DNA from: an uncultured Christensenella sp.
GTDB taxonomy: Bacteria; Bacillota; Clostridia; Christensenellales; Borkfalkiaceae
Assembly (NCBI GenBank): GCA_910579705.1
Contig: CAJTUI010000004.1
Span: 62,001 to 126,000 of the forward strand
Length of the DNA stretch: 64,000 bases
Direction of reading: 5' to 3'
In this document: piece after piece, positions 25,569-33,778 of the stretch
Numbering within the stretch: the first letter of the stretch is position 1
How the letters are laid out: every line of letters begins with the position of its first letter
Position numbers and translations under genes: made by a program
The notes under the pieces: model-generated
What the model was told of the DNA's origin: nothing
The model's input: the letters and a program-made list of their open reading frames with translations, nothing else
Databases searched by the model: none

Positions 25569-26675
25569 TTAACGCCTTTCTATGTCGTTTTCGACAATCT
25601 CTTCGGTCTCCGCGTCGAAAACGTACGACGAAACGTGCGGAACGTAGAAAGTGAACTCCGAATTCATTTCGGGCGTGCGGTGCGGGTTGACCTTCAAAAT
25701 AACGTTGGTCTTCTCCTCTTCTCCCACCGTCGCGTACACGTTCGTAGTGTCGCCCAGAAGTTCGGTAAGCTCCACCTTCGACTTTACGCGGTAACAGGCC
25801 GGCGCGGAATCGAGCTTGACCGCCTCGGGCCTGAACGCGAAAATCACGTCCCTGCCCTCTATGCTCTTGACGTCCTTTACAACGGGCGTAAGGTCAATAT
25901 CCAGCCCGAATTTGGTAATCTTTCCGTTCGTGACCGTGCCGCGGATAAAGTTCATAGGCGGCTCGCCTATGAATCCCGCGACAAACAGGTTGCGGGGATA
26001 GAAATAAAGCTCGTGCGGGGTGCCGATCTGCTGAACGTATCCGCCCGATTTCATAACGACAATCCTGTCCGACATTGTCATAGCCTCGGTCTGGTCGTGG
26101 GTTACGTAAATGGTGGTCGCGCCGACGGAGCGGTGTATCTGCCTTATCTCCGAACGCATAGTTACGCGCTGTTTCGCGTCCAGATTGGACAGCGGTTCGT
26201 CCATAAGGAAGATGTTGACCTTTCTTATAAGCGCGCGGCCGACCGCAACGCGCTGGCACTGTCCGCCCGACAGCGCGCGCGGGAACCTTTCGAGGTAGTC
26301 TGTAAGGCCGAGTATCTTCGCGGTCGCCTGAACTTTCTCTTCTATAACGTCCGCGTCTATGCCTTCGAGCGTTAGCCCGAACGCCAGGTTTTCGTAGACT
26401 GTTAGGTGCGGATAGAGCGCGTAGGACTGAAACACCATTGCAATGCCCCTGTCGCGCGAGGACGTCTGGTTCGCGAGCTTGCCGTCTATATAGAACTCGC
26501 CCGAGGTGATGTCTTCCAGCCCCGCAATCATTCTCAGCGTGGTGGATTTACCGCAACCCGAATCGCCTACAAGACAGATAAACTCGCCGTCCTTGATTTC
26601 CATATTGAAATCGTGAACCGCGTGGTAGCCGTTGGGATATACCTTGTTTACGTTTTTGAAAATAAGCTGTGCCAT
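25569..26675 (-). CDS. Orphan sugar ABC ATPase, MsmX/UgpC type, in the hexuronate operon
   Basis: A 368-residue CUT1-type ATPase. Walker A is GDSGCGKST (GDS rather than the common GPS), the Q loop is in MVFQSYALYPHLTVYENLAF, the signature is LSGGQCQRVAVGRA (Cys in place of the usual Arg), Walker B is IFLMDEP, and the TOBE-type domain begins near 240. No permease or binding protein is encoded in this operon, so it is an orphan motor that may energise a sugar permease encoded elsewhere. It lies between kduI and uxaB with gaps of 18 and 14 bases. Confidence 0.92.
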   Translation of the reverse strand: MAQLIFKNVNKVYPNGYHAVHDFNMEIKDGEFICLVGDSGCGKSTTLRMIAGLEDITSGEFYIDGKLANQTSSRDRGIAMVFQSYALYPHLTVYENLAFGLTLEGIDADVIEEKVQATAKILGLTDYLERFPRALSGGQCQRVAVGRALIRKVNIFLMDEPLSNLDAKQRVTMRSEIRQIHRSVGATTIYVTHDQTEAMTMSDRIVVMKSGGYVQQIGTPHELYFYPRNLFVAGFIGEPPMNFIRGTVTNGKITKFGLDIDLTPVVKDVKSIEGRDVIFAFRPEAVKLDSAPACYRVKSKVELTELLGDTTNVYATVGEEEKTNVILKVNPHRTPEMNSEFTFYVPHVSSYVFDAETEEIVENDIERR

Positions 26676-26693
26676 AATTTTTCCCCCTTTGAA

Positions 26694-27563
26694 TTATCTC
26701 AGATCCGCGGTGGCAATGTTGTCCATATCGTCGTAGGTCTGGTTTTCGCCGCACATACCCCAGATAAACGTGTAGTTGTGCGTGCCTACGCCGCTGTGAA
26801 TGGACCAGCTGGGCGAAATAACCGCCTGCTCGTTATGAAGTATGACGTGCCTTGTTTCCTGCGGCGTGCCCATAAGGTGTATAACCGCCTCCGTTTCGGG
26901 CAGTTCGAAATACATATACACCTCCATTCTCCGCTCGTGCGTGTGGCTGGGCAGGGTGTTCCAGGCGCTGCCCTCGGCAAGCTCCGTCATACCCATAGCA
27001 AGCTGACAGCTTTCGCACACGTCGCCGATTATGAACTGGTTTATAGTGCGCTTGTTTATGCCTTCGAGCGTGCCGAGATGCCTCTGCACGCAATACCTGA
27101 CCCCGTCGGGCGCGGCCTTGCCCTCTACGGGCTTGACTATCTTGACCGTGGGATAGGTCTTGTGCGCGGGGCTGGAATTGATATAGAACTTGGCGGGCCT
27201 TGACGAATCTGCCGAAGAGAACTCCACTTCCCTTGTGCCCATACCAACATATATGCCTTCCTTGTGACCTATGTCGTAGACCTTGCCGTCAAGCTTTATC
27301 CTGCCCGCGCCGCCTATGTTGATAACGCCCAGCTCGCGCCGTTCGAGGAAGTACGCGGTTGCAAGCTCCTTGAACGTGCCGAGCGACAGAGTCTTTTTAA
27401 CGGGCATTGCGCCGCCCGCAATTATCCTGTCCTGATGTGAATAGGTGAGAAGAATTTCGTCCGCCTCGAAGAGCCTGTTTATTACGTACTTGTCCCTGAG
27501 GGTCTGCGTGTCGTAATGCTTGGAATCGTCGGGGTGGTTTGCGTATCTTATATCGAATTTCAT
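26694..27563 (-). CDS. kduI: 5-dehydro-4-deoxy-D-glucuronate isomerase
   Basis: A 289-residue cupin-fold isomerase that converts 5-keto-4-deoxyuronate (DKI), the product of unsaturated galacturonate, to 2,5-diketo-3-deoxygluconate. The zinc site is visible as HTHERRMEVYMYFE with a later His in the SIHSGVGTHNYTFIWGM segment. The start MKFDIRYANHPDDSKHYDTQTLR matches the family. It acts downstream of GH105 and upstream of KduD (encoded at 30690-31442). It lies within the kdgK-led operon. Confidence 0.96.
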   Translation of the reverse strand: MKFDIRYANHPDDSKHYDTQTLRDKYVINRLFEADEILLTYSHQDRIIAGGAMPVKKTLSLGTFKELATAYFLERRELGVINIGGAGRIKLDGKVYDIGHKEGIYVGMGTREVEFSSADSSRPAKFYINSSPAHKTYPTVKIVKPVEGKAAPDGVRYCVQRHLGTLEGINKRTINQFIIGDVCESCQLAMGMTELAEGSAWNTLPSHTHERRMEVYMYFELPETEAVIHLMGTPQETRHVILHNEQAVISPSWSIHSGVGTHNYTFIWGMCGENQTYDDMDNIATADLR

Positions 27564-27590
27564 AATTAACTCCTTGCGCCTTTCGGCCTG

Positions 27591-28433
27591 TCAGTTTATT
27601 TCGTCCCACACCCGCCTTATGAAATTGGCGCAGGGGACTATGTCTTCGCCCGTCGTTCCTTCGAGAACGAGAAAGGCGTCCTTGTCGTACGACTTGATTG
27701 CTCCGAGAATTTTTTTAAAATCAAACAAACCTTTTCCTGGCGCGACCTGTTTAAGCTTGCCGTCCGAGTACACGCAGTCCTTTATATGAAACACGGTAAT
27801 CCTGCCCGCAAAGGTTTTAAGCCCTTCGTCCAGAATGCTCAGATAGTCGTTATAGTTGGAGCCGTCCAGATAGTTGTATATGTCGAAAATAATTTTTATG
27901 TTGTCCGCGGCGATTGCGTCTTGCGCGCGTTTCAGGGTCGCCACGTTCCAGCAGACGTGACCCGCCGCGCCTTCCATTCCCACGTACGCGCCCACACTCT
28001 TCGCGTAGCCCGCAAGCTCCGAGAATGTGGAAACCACCGTTTCCAGCGCCCCGTCCGTGCGGTTCATCGGGTTGTAAGTCCACTTGTCGTCGTTGAAACT
28101 TCCCGTTTCCGAACCCACCGTGTCGCAACCCAGCGTTTTGCAGTATTTCAAATAATCCTTGAATACCTGCTTGCCGCGCAAGACCTTTTCCGCGTTCGAA
28201 TGCACGGGGTTGAAGTACGCGCCGACAAGCCCCACGGTTATGCCCGCGGCCGCGAGCGTTTCGCCGATAAGCGCGGCGTTGTCGCGGTTGAGCCCGCCCG
28301 CCTCGTACTTGATTTCGTCAATAAACTTGTACGCGACAAGCTGAACGGCGTCTATGTTGCACTCTTTGAGTCTTGAAACGGCCGCGTCCAGCCCCCTTAC
28401 GCCGAGGTCGTGCGTGCGCAGAGCTATTTTCAC
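27591..28433 (-). CDS. Sugar phosphate isomerase/epimerase, xylose-isomerase-like TIM barrel
   Basis: A 280-residue AP-endonuclease-2/xylose-isomerase-type TIM barrel. Probable metal ligands are the Glu in GSETGSF/VGMEGAAGH, the Asp in IIFDIYN, the His in FHIKD and the final Glu in VLEGTTGED. The exact substrate is unknown. Its place between kdgK and kduI suggests a step in hexuronate or keto-deoxy sugar metabolism, perhaps an epimerase feeding the pathway. It starts five bases before the kdgK stop region ends, so it is translationally close to kdgK. Confidence 0.85.
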   Translation of the reverse strand: MKIALRTHDLGVRGLDAAVSRLKECNIDAVQLVAYKFIDEIKYEAGGLNRDNAALIGETLAAAGITVGLVGAYFNPVHSNAEKVLRGKQVFKDYLKYCKTLGCDTVGSETGSFNDDKWTYNPMNRTDGALETVVSTFSELAGYAKSVGAYVGMEGAAGHVCWNVATLKRAQDAIAADNIKIIFDIYNYLDGSNYNDYLSILDEGLKTFAGRITVFHIKDCVYSDGKLKQVAPGKGLFDFKKILGAIKSYDKDAFLVLEGTTGEDIVPCANFIRRVWDEIN

Positions 28434-28437
28434 AAAC

Positions 28438-29469
28438 TTACCTCTGCACCCTGCCGGAGCCGTCGCCGCCCGCCAGCGTTTCCACTTCCTTGCGGGATAC
28501 GAGGTTGAAGTCGCCGGGGATAGTGTGTTTGAGCGCGGACGCCGCCACGCCGAATTCCAGCGCGGACTTGAAATCCTTTCCGTCTAAAAAGCCCGTAATC
28601 ACGCCGCCCGCGAACGAGTCGCCGCCGCCGACGCGGTCGACAATGGGGCTTATCCTGTAAGTTTTGGAATGATAGAACTCGCCCGTCTTGCCGTCGTAAA
28701 TGCACGCCGACCAGCCGTTATCGGAGGCCGAATGGCTTACGCGCAGAGAGCTTACCGCATATTTGAAACCGAACTTTTCGACCATCTGCTCGAAAATTGA
28801 CTTATAGCCCGCAAGTTCCAGCTCGCCGCTGGTGACGTCCGTCTTGCCGGGCTTGAACCCGAGCACAAGCTCCGCGTCCTCTTCGTTGCCGATACATACG
28901 TCTACGTATTTCATAAGCCCCGTCATAACCTTCTGGGCCTTCTCGCTCGACCAGAGTTTTTTACGGAAATTGAGGTCTACCGAAACGGTAACGCCGTGTT
29001 TTTTAGCCGCCTTCAACGCGTCCTCCGTGAGCTTCGCCGCGCTGTCCGAAACCGCGGGCGTGATACCCGTGAAGTGGAACCAGTCCGCGTCTGCGAAAAT
29101 CGCGTCGAAATCGAAGTCGGCCGCGGTCGCCGTGGTGATAGACGAATGCGCCCTGTCGTATACGACTTTGGAAGGACGCATAGACGCGCCCGTTTCGAGG
29201 AAGTAAATGCCCAGCCTTTCGCCGCAACGCGCGATATGGCAGGTTTCCACGCCGTATTTCCTGAGCGCCGCAACCGCGCATTCGCCGAGCTCGTTATCGG
29301 GAACTGCGGTAACGAATTCCGCCCTGTGCCCGTAGTTAGCGCAGGACACGGCCACGTTCGCCTCGCCGCCGCCGTAGTTCACGTCAAACTCGTCCGCCTG
29401 AATGAACTTTTCGTTGCCGGGGGTGGAAAGACGGAGCATAATCTCGCCCATAGTTACAATCTTTTTCAT
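28438..29469 (-). CDS. kdgK: 2-keto-3-deoxygluconate kinase
   Basis: A 343-residue PfkB-family kinase that phosphorylates KDG to KDPG. The N-terminal VTMGEIMLRLSTPGNEKF and NYGGGEANVAVSCANYG motifs are typical of KdgK. The C-terminal anion-hole and catalytic Asp lie in DRVGGGDSFAGGVITG. It is the first gene of the hexuronate operon, preceded by AAGGAG and a strong promoter (TAGACA-17-TATAAT). The product KDPG needs an aldolase (kdgA/eda) that is not in the window. The direct repeats upstream of the promoter suggest control by an AraC-type activator. Confidence 0.94.
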   Translation of the reverse strand: MKKIVTMGEIMLRLSTPGNEKFIQADEFDVNYGGGEANVAVSCANYGHRAEFVTAVPDNELGECAVAALRKYGVETCHIARCGERLGIYFLETGASMRPSKVVYDRAHSSITTATAADFDFDAIFADADWFHFTGITPAVSDSAAKLTEDALKAAKKHGVTVSVDLNFRKKLWSSEKAQKVMTGLMKYVDVCIGNEEDAELVLGFKPGKTDVTSGELELAGYKSIFEQMVEKFGFKYAVSSLRVSHSASDNGWSACIYDGKTGEFYHSKTYRISPIVDRVGGGDSFAGGVITGFLDGKDFKSALEFGVAASALKHTIPGDFNLVSRKEVETLAGGDGSGRVQR

Positions 29470-29549
29470 AATTTTTCTCCTTGATATTTATATATCCGTA
29501 ATAGCACGGAATGTTTTTTATTGCGGTTTTCCCGAATTTTACCAGTTCC

Positions 29550-29578
29550 ATTATAGTTCCGCGCATAATCAATGTCTA
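29550..29578 (-). promoter_or_regulatory. Promoter of the kdgK-uxaC hexuronate operon
   Basis: On the minus strand TAGACA (29578-29573) and a perfect TATAAT (29555-29550) are 17 bp apart. This leaves a 5' leader of roughly 75 bases before the kdgK ATG. Confidence 0.75.
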
Positions 29579-29587
29579 TTCACAAAA

Positions 29588-29617
29588 CGGATATGTTTAT
29601 ATATTTTTCGGATATGT
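29588..29617 (+). promoter_or_regulatory. Pair of CGGATATGT direct repeats, candidate AraC activator site
   Basis: CGGATATGT occurs at 29588-29596 and 29609-29617, exactly 21 bp apart, and ends ten bases upstream of the kdgK -35 box. The motif matches the CGGATA repeats in the promoter of the AraC gene at 6268. A related CGGATATAT lies on the other strand in the kdgK leader near 29496-29504. Confidence 0.6.
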
Positions 29618-29659
29618 ATTGCTATTGAAAATTTTTCGGCATAATGCGACAAAAAACGC

Positions 29660-29702
29660 TTGACAATCTTTAAAGTCTGTGTTAAAATTAGAATAATTCT
29701 AA
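29660..29702 (+). promoter_or_regulatory. perR promoter and PerR box
   Basis: TTGACA (29660-29665) and TAAAAT (29683-29688) are 17 bp apart. Starting on the last T of the -10 box is TTAGAAT-A-ATTCTAA (29688-29702), a perfect 7-1-7 inverted repeat that fits the PerR/Fur box consensus. Bound protein would cover the transcription start, so autorepression is inferred. Confidence 0.78.
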
Positions 29703-29718
29703 AAAAGGTTTTGGGGAT

Positions 29719-30081
29719 ATGGGTAAGTACGCCAACGAAATTCTGAATCTGATTAATTCGTCCGATAACCATATGACTGCCGAGCAGGTTTTTTTCGAGC
29801 TGAAAAAGAGCCAGCCGAAAATTGTGCTGGCCTCGGTCTACAACAATTTAAACAGGTTGTCGGAGCAGGGCTCTATAAGGAAAATCTGTATGGACGGAGA
29901 GGCCGACAGATACGACAAGACCGACAGGCACGACCACCTTGTTTGCAGGCGTTGCGGTCGGCTTGCGGATTTCGGGTTTCAAGACCTTACAGCACTGTTT
30001 GAAAAGCAATTGCGCGCGGACGTTATAGGATACGACCTGAAAGTATTCTACGTATGTCCCGAATGCAAAAACAAAAAATAA
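29719..30081 (+). CDS. perR: Peroxide-responsive Fur-family repressor
   Basis: A 120-residue Fur-family regulator, slightly short at the N-terminus. The winged-helix recognition region is HMTAEQVFFELKK and SVYNNLNRL. Residues matching the PerR regulatory metal site are all present: His in DNHMT, Asp in DRYD, the two His in RHDH, and Asp in LADF. The structural zinc site is CRRCG plus CPEC. This set fits PerR rather than Fur. It probably senses peroxide by iron-catalysed histidine oxidation, as in the family. It is followed after 14 bases by rubrerythrin, and its promoter contains a PerR box. Confidence 0.88.
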   Translation: MGKYANEILNLINSSDNHMTAEQVFFELKKSQPKIVLASVYNNLNRLSEQGSIRKICMDGEADRYDKTDRHDHLVCRRCGRLADFGFQDLTALFEKQLRADVIGYDLKVFYVCPECKNKK

Positions 30082-30095
30082 AAAGGAGTTACACA

Positions 30096-30635
30096 ATGGA
30101 AAACAAGTACAAGGGCACGCAGACCGAGAAAAATCTCGAAGCTGCTTTCGCGGGGGAATCGCAGGCAAGAAACAAGTACACTTACTTTGCGTCGGTTGCG
30201 AAGAAAGAGGGCTACGAGCAGATAGCCGCAATCTTCACCAAAACCGCCGATAACGAGAAGGAACACGCAAAGATGTGGTTCAAGGAATTGCAGGGCATAG
30301 GCGACACCGCGCACAATCTCGAAGCCGCCGCAAACGGCGAGAATTACGAGTGGACGGATATGTACGAGGAGTTTGCAAAGACCGCCGAGGCCGAGGGTTT
30401 CAAGGCGCTTGCCGCCAAGTTCCGTATGGTCGCCGCAATCGAGAAACAGCACGAGGAAAGATACCGCGCTCTCTTGAAGAACGTCGAAACTGCCGCGGTG
30501 TTCGAGAAGAGCGAAATCAAGGTCTGGGAATGCCGCAACTGCGGCCACGTGGTCGTAGGTAAAAAGGCGCCCGAGGCTTGCCCCGTTTGCGCGCACCCTC
30601 AAAGCTACTTCGAACTGCGCGAAGAGAACTATTAA
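30096..30635 (+). CDS. rbr: Rubrerythrin
   Basis: A 179-residue peroxide reductase of anaerobes. The ferritin-like di-iron domain has the Glu ligands in AAFAGESQARNKY, NEKEHAKMWF, TAEAEGFKALA and IEKQHEERYRALL. The C-terminal rubredoxin-like domain has CRNCGHV and CPVCAHP. The ATG at 30096 is chosen for its AAAGGAG site and family start; an upstream in-frame ATG lies inside perR. It forms an operon with perR, so it should be induced by peroxide. Confidence 0.96.
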   Translation: MENKYKGTQTEKNLEAAFAGESQARNKYTYFASVAKKEGYEQIAAIFTKTADNEKEHAKMWFKELQGIGDTAHNLEAAANGENYEWTDMYEEFAKTAEAEGFKALAAKFRMVAAIEKQHEERYRALLKNVETAAVFEKSEIKVWECRNCGHVVVGKKAPEACPVCAHPQSYFELREENY

Positions 30636-30651
30636 TTTAACAAAAAAATAC

Positions 30652-30684
30652 GGGCGGGCGTTCCTGAATCGGGAACGCCCGCCC
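30652..30684. terminator. Convergent terminator between rubrerythrin and kduD
   Basis: A perfect 13-bp stem (GGGCGGGCGTTCC and its complement) with a seven-base loop. On the minus strand it is followed by GTATTTTTTTG, so it is a strong terminator of the kduD operon. On the plus strand it serves rubrerythrin without a good U tract. Confidence 0.85.
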
Positions 30685-30689
30685 TGTCG

Positions 30690-31442
30690 TTATCTTGCAA
30701 GCCAGCCGCCGTCCACTGCCAGCGTAAAGCCGTTCACGTAGTCCGACGCGGCCGAGGCCAGAAACACCGCCGCGCCCTGTAAATCCTCGGGCTGTCCCCA
30801 CCTGCCCGCGGGTATTCGCGCGAGTATATCCCCGCTCCTTTCCCCGTCCGCGCGCAGCTGCTCGGTGTTGTTGGTCGCCATATACCCGGGCGCTATCGCG
30901 TTCACGTTTATGCCGTACTTCGCCCATTCGTTGCAGAGCGTCATCGTAATCCCCTTAACCGCGGACTTCGACGCGGCGTACGAGGGAACGCGTATCCCTC
31001 CCTGATAGGACAGCATAGACGCGATATTGATTATTTTGCCGCCCGACTTCTGTTGAAGGAAACGGCGCGCCACCGCCTGCGACAGGAAAAACACGGTTTT
31101 CAGGTTTACGTCCAGCACGCTGTCCCAGTCCTCTTCCGTAAAATCTATGCTGTCGCAACGCTTAATAATGCCCGCGTTGTTGACGAGTATATCCACCCTG
31201 CCGAACTTTTCCACGGCCTGCGCGATTATAGAGGGAACAACTTTCAAATCGCTTAAATCGGCTATTACGTTATAAAAGTTTTCGCCCAGCATCTCCGCCG
31301 TTTCCGTGCTGGGCCGCCGCGAAACGCCGACGACTTTAGCCCCCGCCTCCGCATAGGCGCGGCATATTCCCTGCCCTAAGCCCGTGTTACTGCCCGTGAC
31401 TATTGCCACTTTTCCGTCAAGACGGAATTTGTCAAGTATCAT
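30690..31442 (-). CDS. kduD: 2-deoxy-D-gluconate 3-dehydrogenase / KduD-type SDR
   Basis: A 250-residue short-chain dehydrogenase that reduces 2,5-diketo-3-deoxygluconate to KDG, the step after KduI. Features: TGSNTGLGQGI nucleotide loop (residues 16-26), NNAGI, catalytic Ser in IASMLSYQGG and YAASK, and the KduD-like ending FLASAASDYVNGFTLAVDGGWLAR. It is the last gene of the GH43-MATE-deacetylase-kduD operon rather than being next to kduI. Four bases separate it from the deacetylase stop. Confidence 0.9.
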   Translation of the reverse strand: MILDKFRLDGKVAIVTGSNTGLGQGICRAYAEAGAKVVGVSRRPSTETAEMLGENFYNVIADLSDLKVVPSIIAQAVEKFGRVDILVNNAGIIKRCDSIDFTEEDWDSVLDVNLKTVFFLSQAVARRFLQQKSGGKIINIASMLSYQGGIRVPSYAASKSAVKGITMTLCNEWAKYGINVNAIAPGYMATNNTEQLRADGERSGDILARIPAGRWGQPEDLQGAAVFLASAASDYVNGFTLAVDGGWLAR

Positions 31443-31445
31443 ATT

Positions 31446-32300
31446 TCACCCCTTATCGAATAATATCTGCTTGCCCGCCGCAACGGCGTACACATTACCG
31501 CGTATCTCTACCCACACCGTCCGATACGACGGATTAAACACCCGCTCGCCGTCCATAGAAAATACCAGACTTTCGTATGCGCGCACGTACTCGCGGATTT
31601 CCCCGTTGGTCGCAAACCACACGTCGCCGCTCTCTGAAATTCTCTCCGCCGCGCGTTCTATGACCTGCCAGTTCCCGTTGTCGTCAAACTCGTAGCTGTG
31701 CCCCCAAACGTAAAAGAGCAGCGGCTCGCGGTGCTTGAACTCCCCGTCCGCCCGCGCGCTCAGGAACTTGTCCGTCAGCTCTTCGAACTTCGGGTCGCCG
31801 TGGTGACAGGTCGGTTTCAGCCTCAGCCAGTCGCGCGGTATTGCGAACGAGTGCGAGGCCTCCGTCGTCCGCGCGTAGGTCACGCCCAGACTTCCGAGCA
31901 CGGACACCACTTCGTCGTTGTAGGAATTATAGGCGTAAGCCATTCCGCGCACGATACGCCCGAACATATCTTCGAGATAAACGCGGTTCTGCACTATTTC
32001 GTTCACCGCCTCCGGCAGGGGCACCTTATCCAGAAATATGTGCCGCGCGCCGTGGAGCGCCACCTCGTGCACGCCGCCCTTGAAGGTTTCGTAGGTCGTC
32101 TGTCTGTCCATTCTGCCGTGCCAGTTTTCGCAGTCCCATAACAGCGAGTTGAGGTTGAAAGTCCCCTTCAAGCCGTATTTATCGAGGATTGCGACAAGCT
32201 TTTTGTCCGCTTCCACCCCGTCGTCGTAGCTGAGCGTGAACGCTTTCGTCCTGCCCTGCGGAAAACGCATATATTTCTCTTCGTACATCTGCCTGAACAT
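31446..32300 (-). CDS. Polysaccharide deacetylase (NodB/CE4-like)
   Basis: A 284-residue protein with the NodB homology fold. Motif 1 is LSYDDGVEAD (catalytic/metal Asp pair), motif 2 is ALHGARH (metal His pair) and a later segment is LLFYVWGHSYEFDD. There is no signal peptide, so a cytoplasmic role in removing acetyl groups from imported plant oligosaccharides is more likely than cell-wall modification; acetylated pectin or xylan fragments would be logical substrates (inference). The ATG at 32300 has AGGTGA upstream and overlaps the MATE stop region. Confidence 0.85.
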   Translation of the reverse strand: MFRQMYEEKYMRFPQGRTKAFTLSYDDGVEADKKLVAILDKYGLKGTFNLNSLLWDCENWHGRMDRQTTYETFKGGVHEVALHGARHIFLDKVPLPEAVNEIVQNRVYLEDMFGRIVRGMAYAYNSYNDEVVSVLGSLGVTYARTTEASHSFAIPRDWLRLKPTCHHGDPKFEELTDKFLSARADGEFKHREPLLFYVWGHSYEFDDNGNWQVIERAAERISESGDVWFATNGEIREYVRAYESLVFSMDGERVFNPSYRTVWVEIRGNVYAVAAGKQILFDKG

Positions 32301-32304
32301 AGGC

Positions 32305-33777
32305 TCACCTCTCCATAGCTTCCGCAACGGCGGCCTCGGCCAAGCGTTCGCACTCTCCGTAAGCGGGCGGGTTGAGAAGGCCCGAAGAATTTTTCCATTT
32401 ACCCGAGAGTATTCTTCCGCCGAAAAGCAGTGAGCGCATACACCAGTCCGTCACCATTCCTATCCACAGCCCGAGCGCGCCCAGCCTGAACCCCGCCCAG
32501 TCGCAGGTTAAAACGTAGCACAGCCCCACGCGCAGGAGTATCATCGAAAACACCGCCGCGACCATTACGTATTTCATATCCGAATTTGCCTTTAACACCG
32601 CAGGCGCGCCGAACGATAAAGGATAGGTCGCGAACTGTATGGAAAGGCAGAGGATAAGACACTTCCAGGCGATTGACCGCGCCTCGCCCGAGATATTGTA
32701 GAAATTTAGAAGCACAGGCGACAGCGCAAACGTGAACGCCACGCAACACGCATTGCCTATGTAAGCTATCGCCAACATTTTACGTATATAGTATTTTACC
32801 TGCCCGACGTCGCCCGTGCCGACCGCCTGACCTATGACGGTGAGCATAGCCGTGTTGATGCCGTTGCCGACAATGGAACTGACGGTGTTTATATTGTACG
32901 CCACGGAGTTCGCCGAGGTCTGGAAATTGGTTATAACGCCGTTGACTTCCACGTTGTATATTTCAACCGAAATAAAAACTATGACCAGAATTTTACCGAG
33001 CTGGAAGAAACAGTTCTCTATACCGCTGGGTATGGCGAGCTTTAATATGCTTTTGAGTTTCTTTCCGTCGAAACGGAATTTCTGGAAAATTCTTATTCTT
33101 ACGAGGTTGCCCTTTCGCGACAGCAAAAACAGCGTGAAGAACGCGGGAAAGATACGCGCGATAAGCGTTGCAAGCGCCACGCCCGCGATACCCATATTCA
33201 GCGCGTAGATAAACAGCGCGTTGAAACCTATGTTGATAAAAAAGCTGATTATGCCCGAAAGCATTGTGTTAAGGCTTTTGCGTTGCGCCCTCAAAAGCGC
33301 CGCGCAGGAATTAAACACGGCTATGAACGGGAACGCCGAGGCCGTGATGTAGAAATAGGTGTACGCGTTTTCCAGCGTTTCACTGCCCGCCGAACCGAAC
33401 AGCAGATTTATGAGCTGGTGATTGAGCGACAGGCTGAACGCCGTAAGCGCAAGCGAAATGAGCAGGGTTATAACAAGCAACTGTTTCGCGCTCTTATTCG
33501 CCTCGTCCACCTTACCCGCGCCGAGGAATTGCGAGGTGATTACCGCGCCGCCCACGCCGAACGCGGTAAACAGATGTATTATGAGATTGGAAATCTGGTC
33601 CACGTCGGTAATCGCCGTCAGAATATCGTCGCCCGCGCCGCTCTTCGCGTACGAGGCCATAAGTCCGTCTATCATACCGAGCGACATAGACAGCGCCGAT
33701 TCCACTACGATAGGGAATATCAGCATAAACAGCGCTTTACCCGTAAACAGATTGTATTTTTGTTTTGCTTTAACCAT
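32305..33777 (-). CDS. MATE family efflux transporter
   Basis: A 490-residue polytopic protein of the MATE/MOP superfamily with about 12 helices. Typical segments are LFTGKALFMLIFPIVVESALSMSLGMIDGLMAS at the N-terminus and AVGTGDVGQVKYYIRKMLAIA in the second half. MATE proteins export drugs or metabolites using ion gradients. The ATG at 33777 lies one base beyond the GH43 stop; an in-frame extension upstream would run through GH43 and is rejected. Its substrate is unknown; placement between GH43 and a deacetylase is unusual. Confidence 0.92.
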   Translation of the reverse strand: MVKAKQKYNLFTGKALFMLIFPIVVESALSMSLGMIDGLMASYAKSGAGDDILTAITDVDQISNLIIHLFTAFGVGGAVITSQFLGAGKVDEANKSAKQLLVITLLISLALTAFSLSLNHQLINLLFGSAGSETLENAYTYFYITASAFPFIAVFNSCAALLRAQRKSLNTMLSGIISFFINIGFNALFIYALNMGIAGVALATLIARIFPAFFTLFLLSRKGNLVRIRIFQKFRFDGKKLKSILKLAIPSGIENCFFQLGKILVIVFISVEIYNVEVNGVITNFQTSANSVAYNINTVSSIVGNGINTAMLTVIGQAVGTGDVGQVKYYIRKMLAIAYIGNACCVAFTFALSPVLLNFYNISGEARSIAWKCLILCLSIQFATYPLSFGAPAVLKANSDMKYVMVAAVFSMILLRVGLCYVLTCDWAGFRLGALGLWIGMVTDWCMRSLLFGGRILSGKWKNSSGLLNPPAYGECERLAEAAVAEAMER

Positions 33778-33778
33778 A

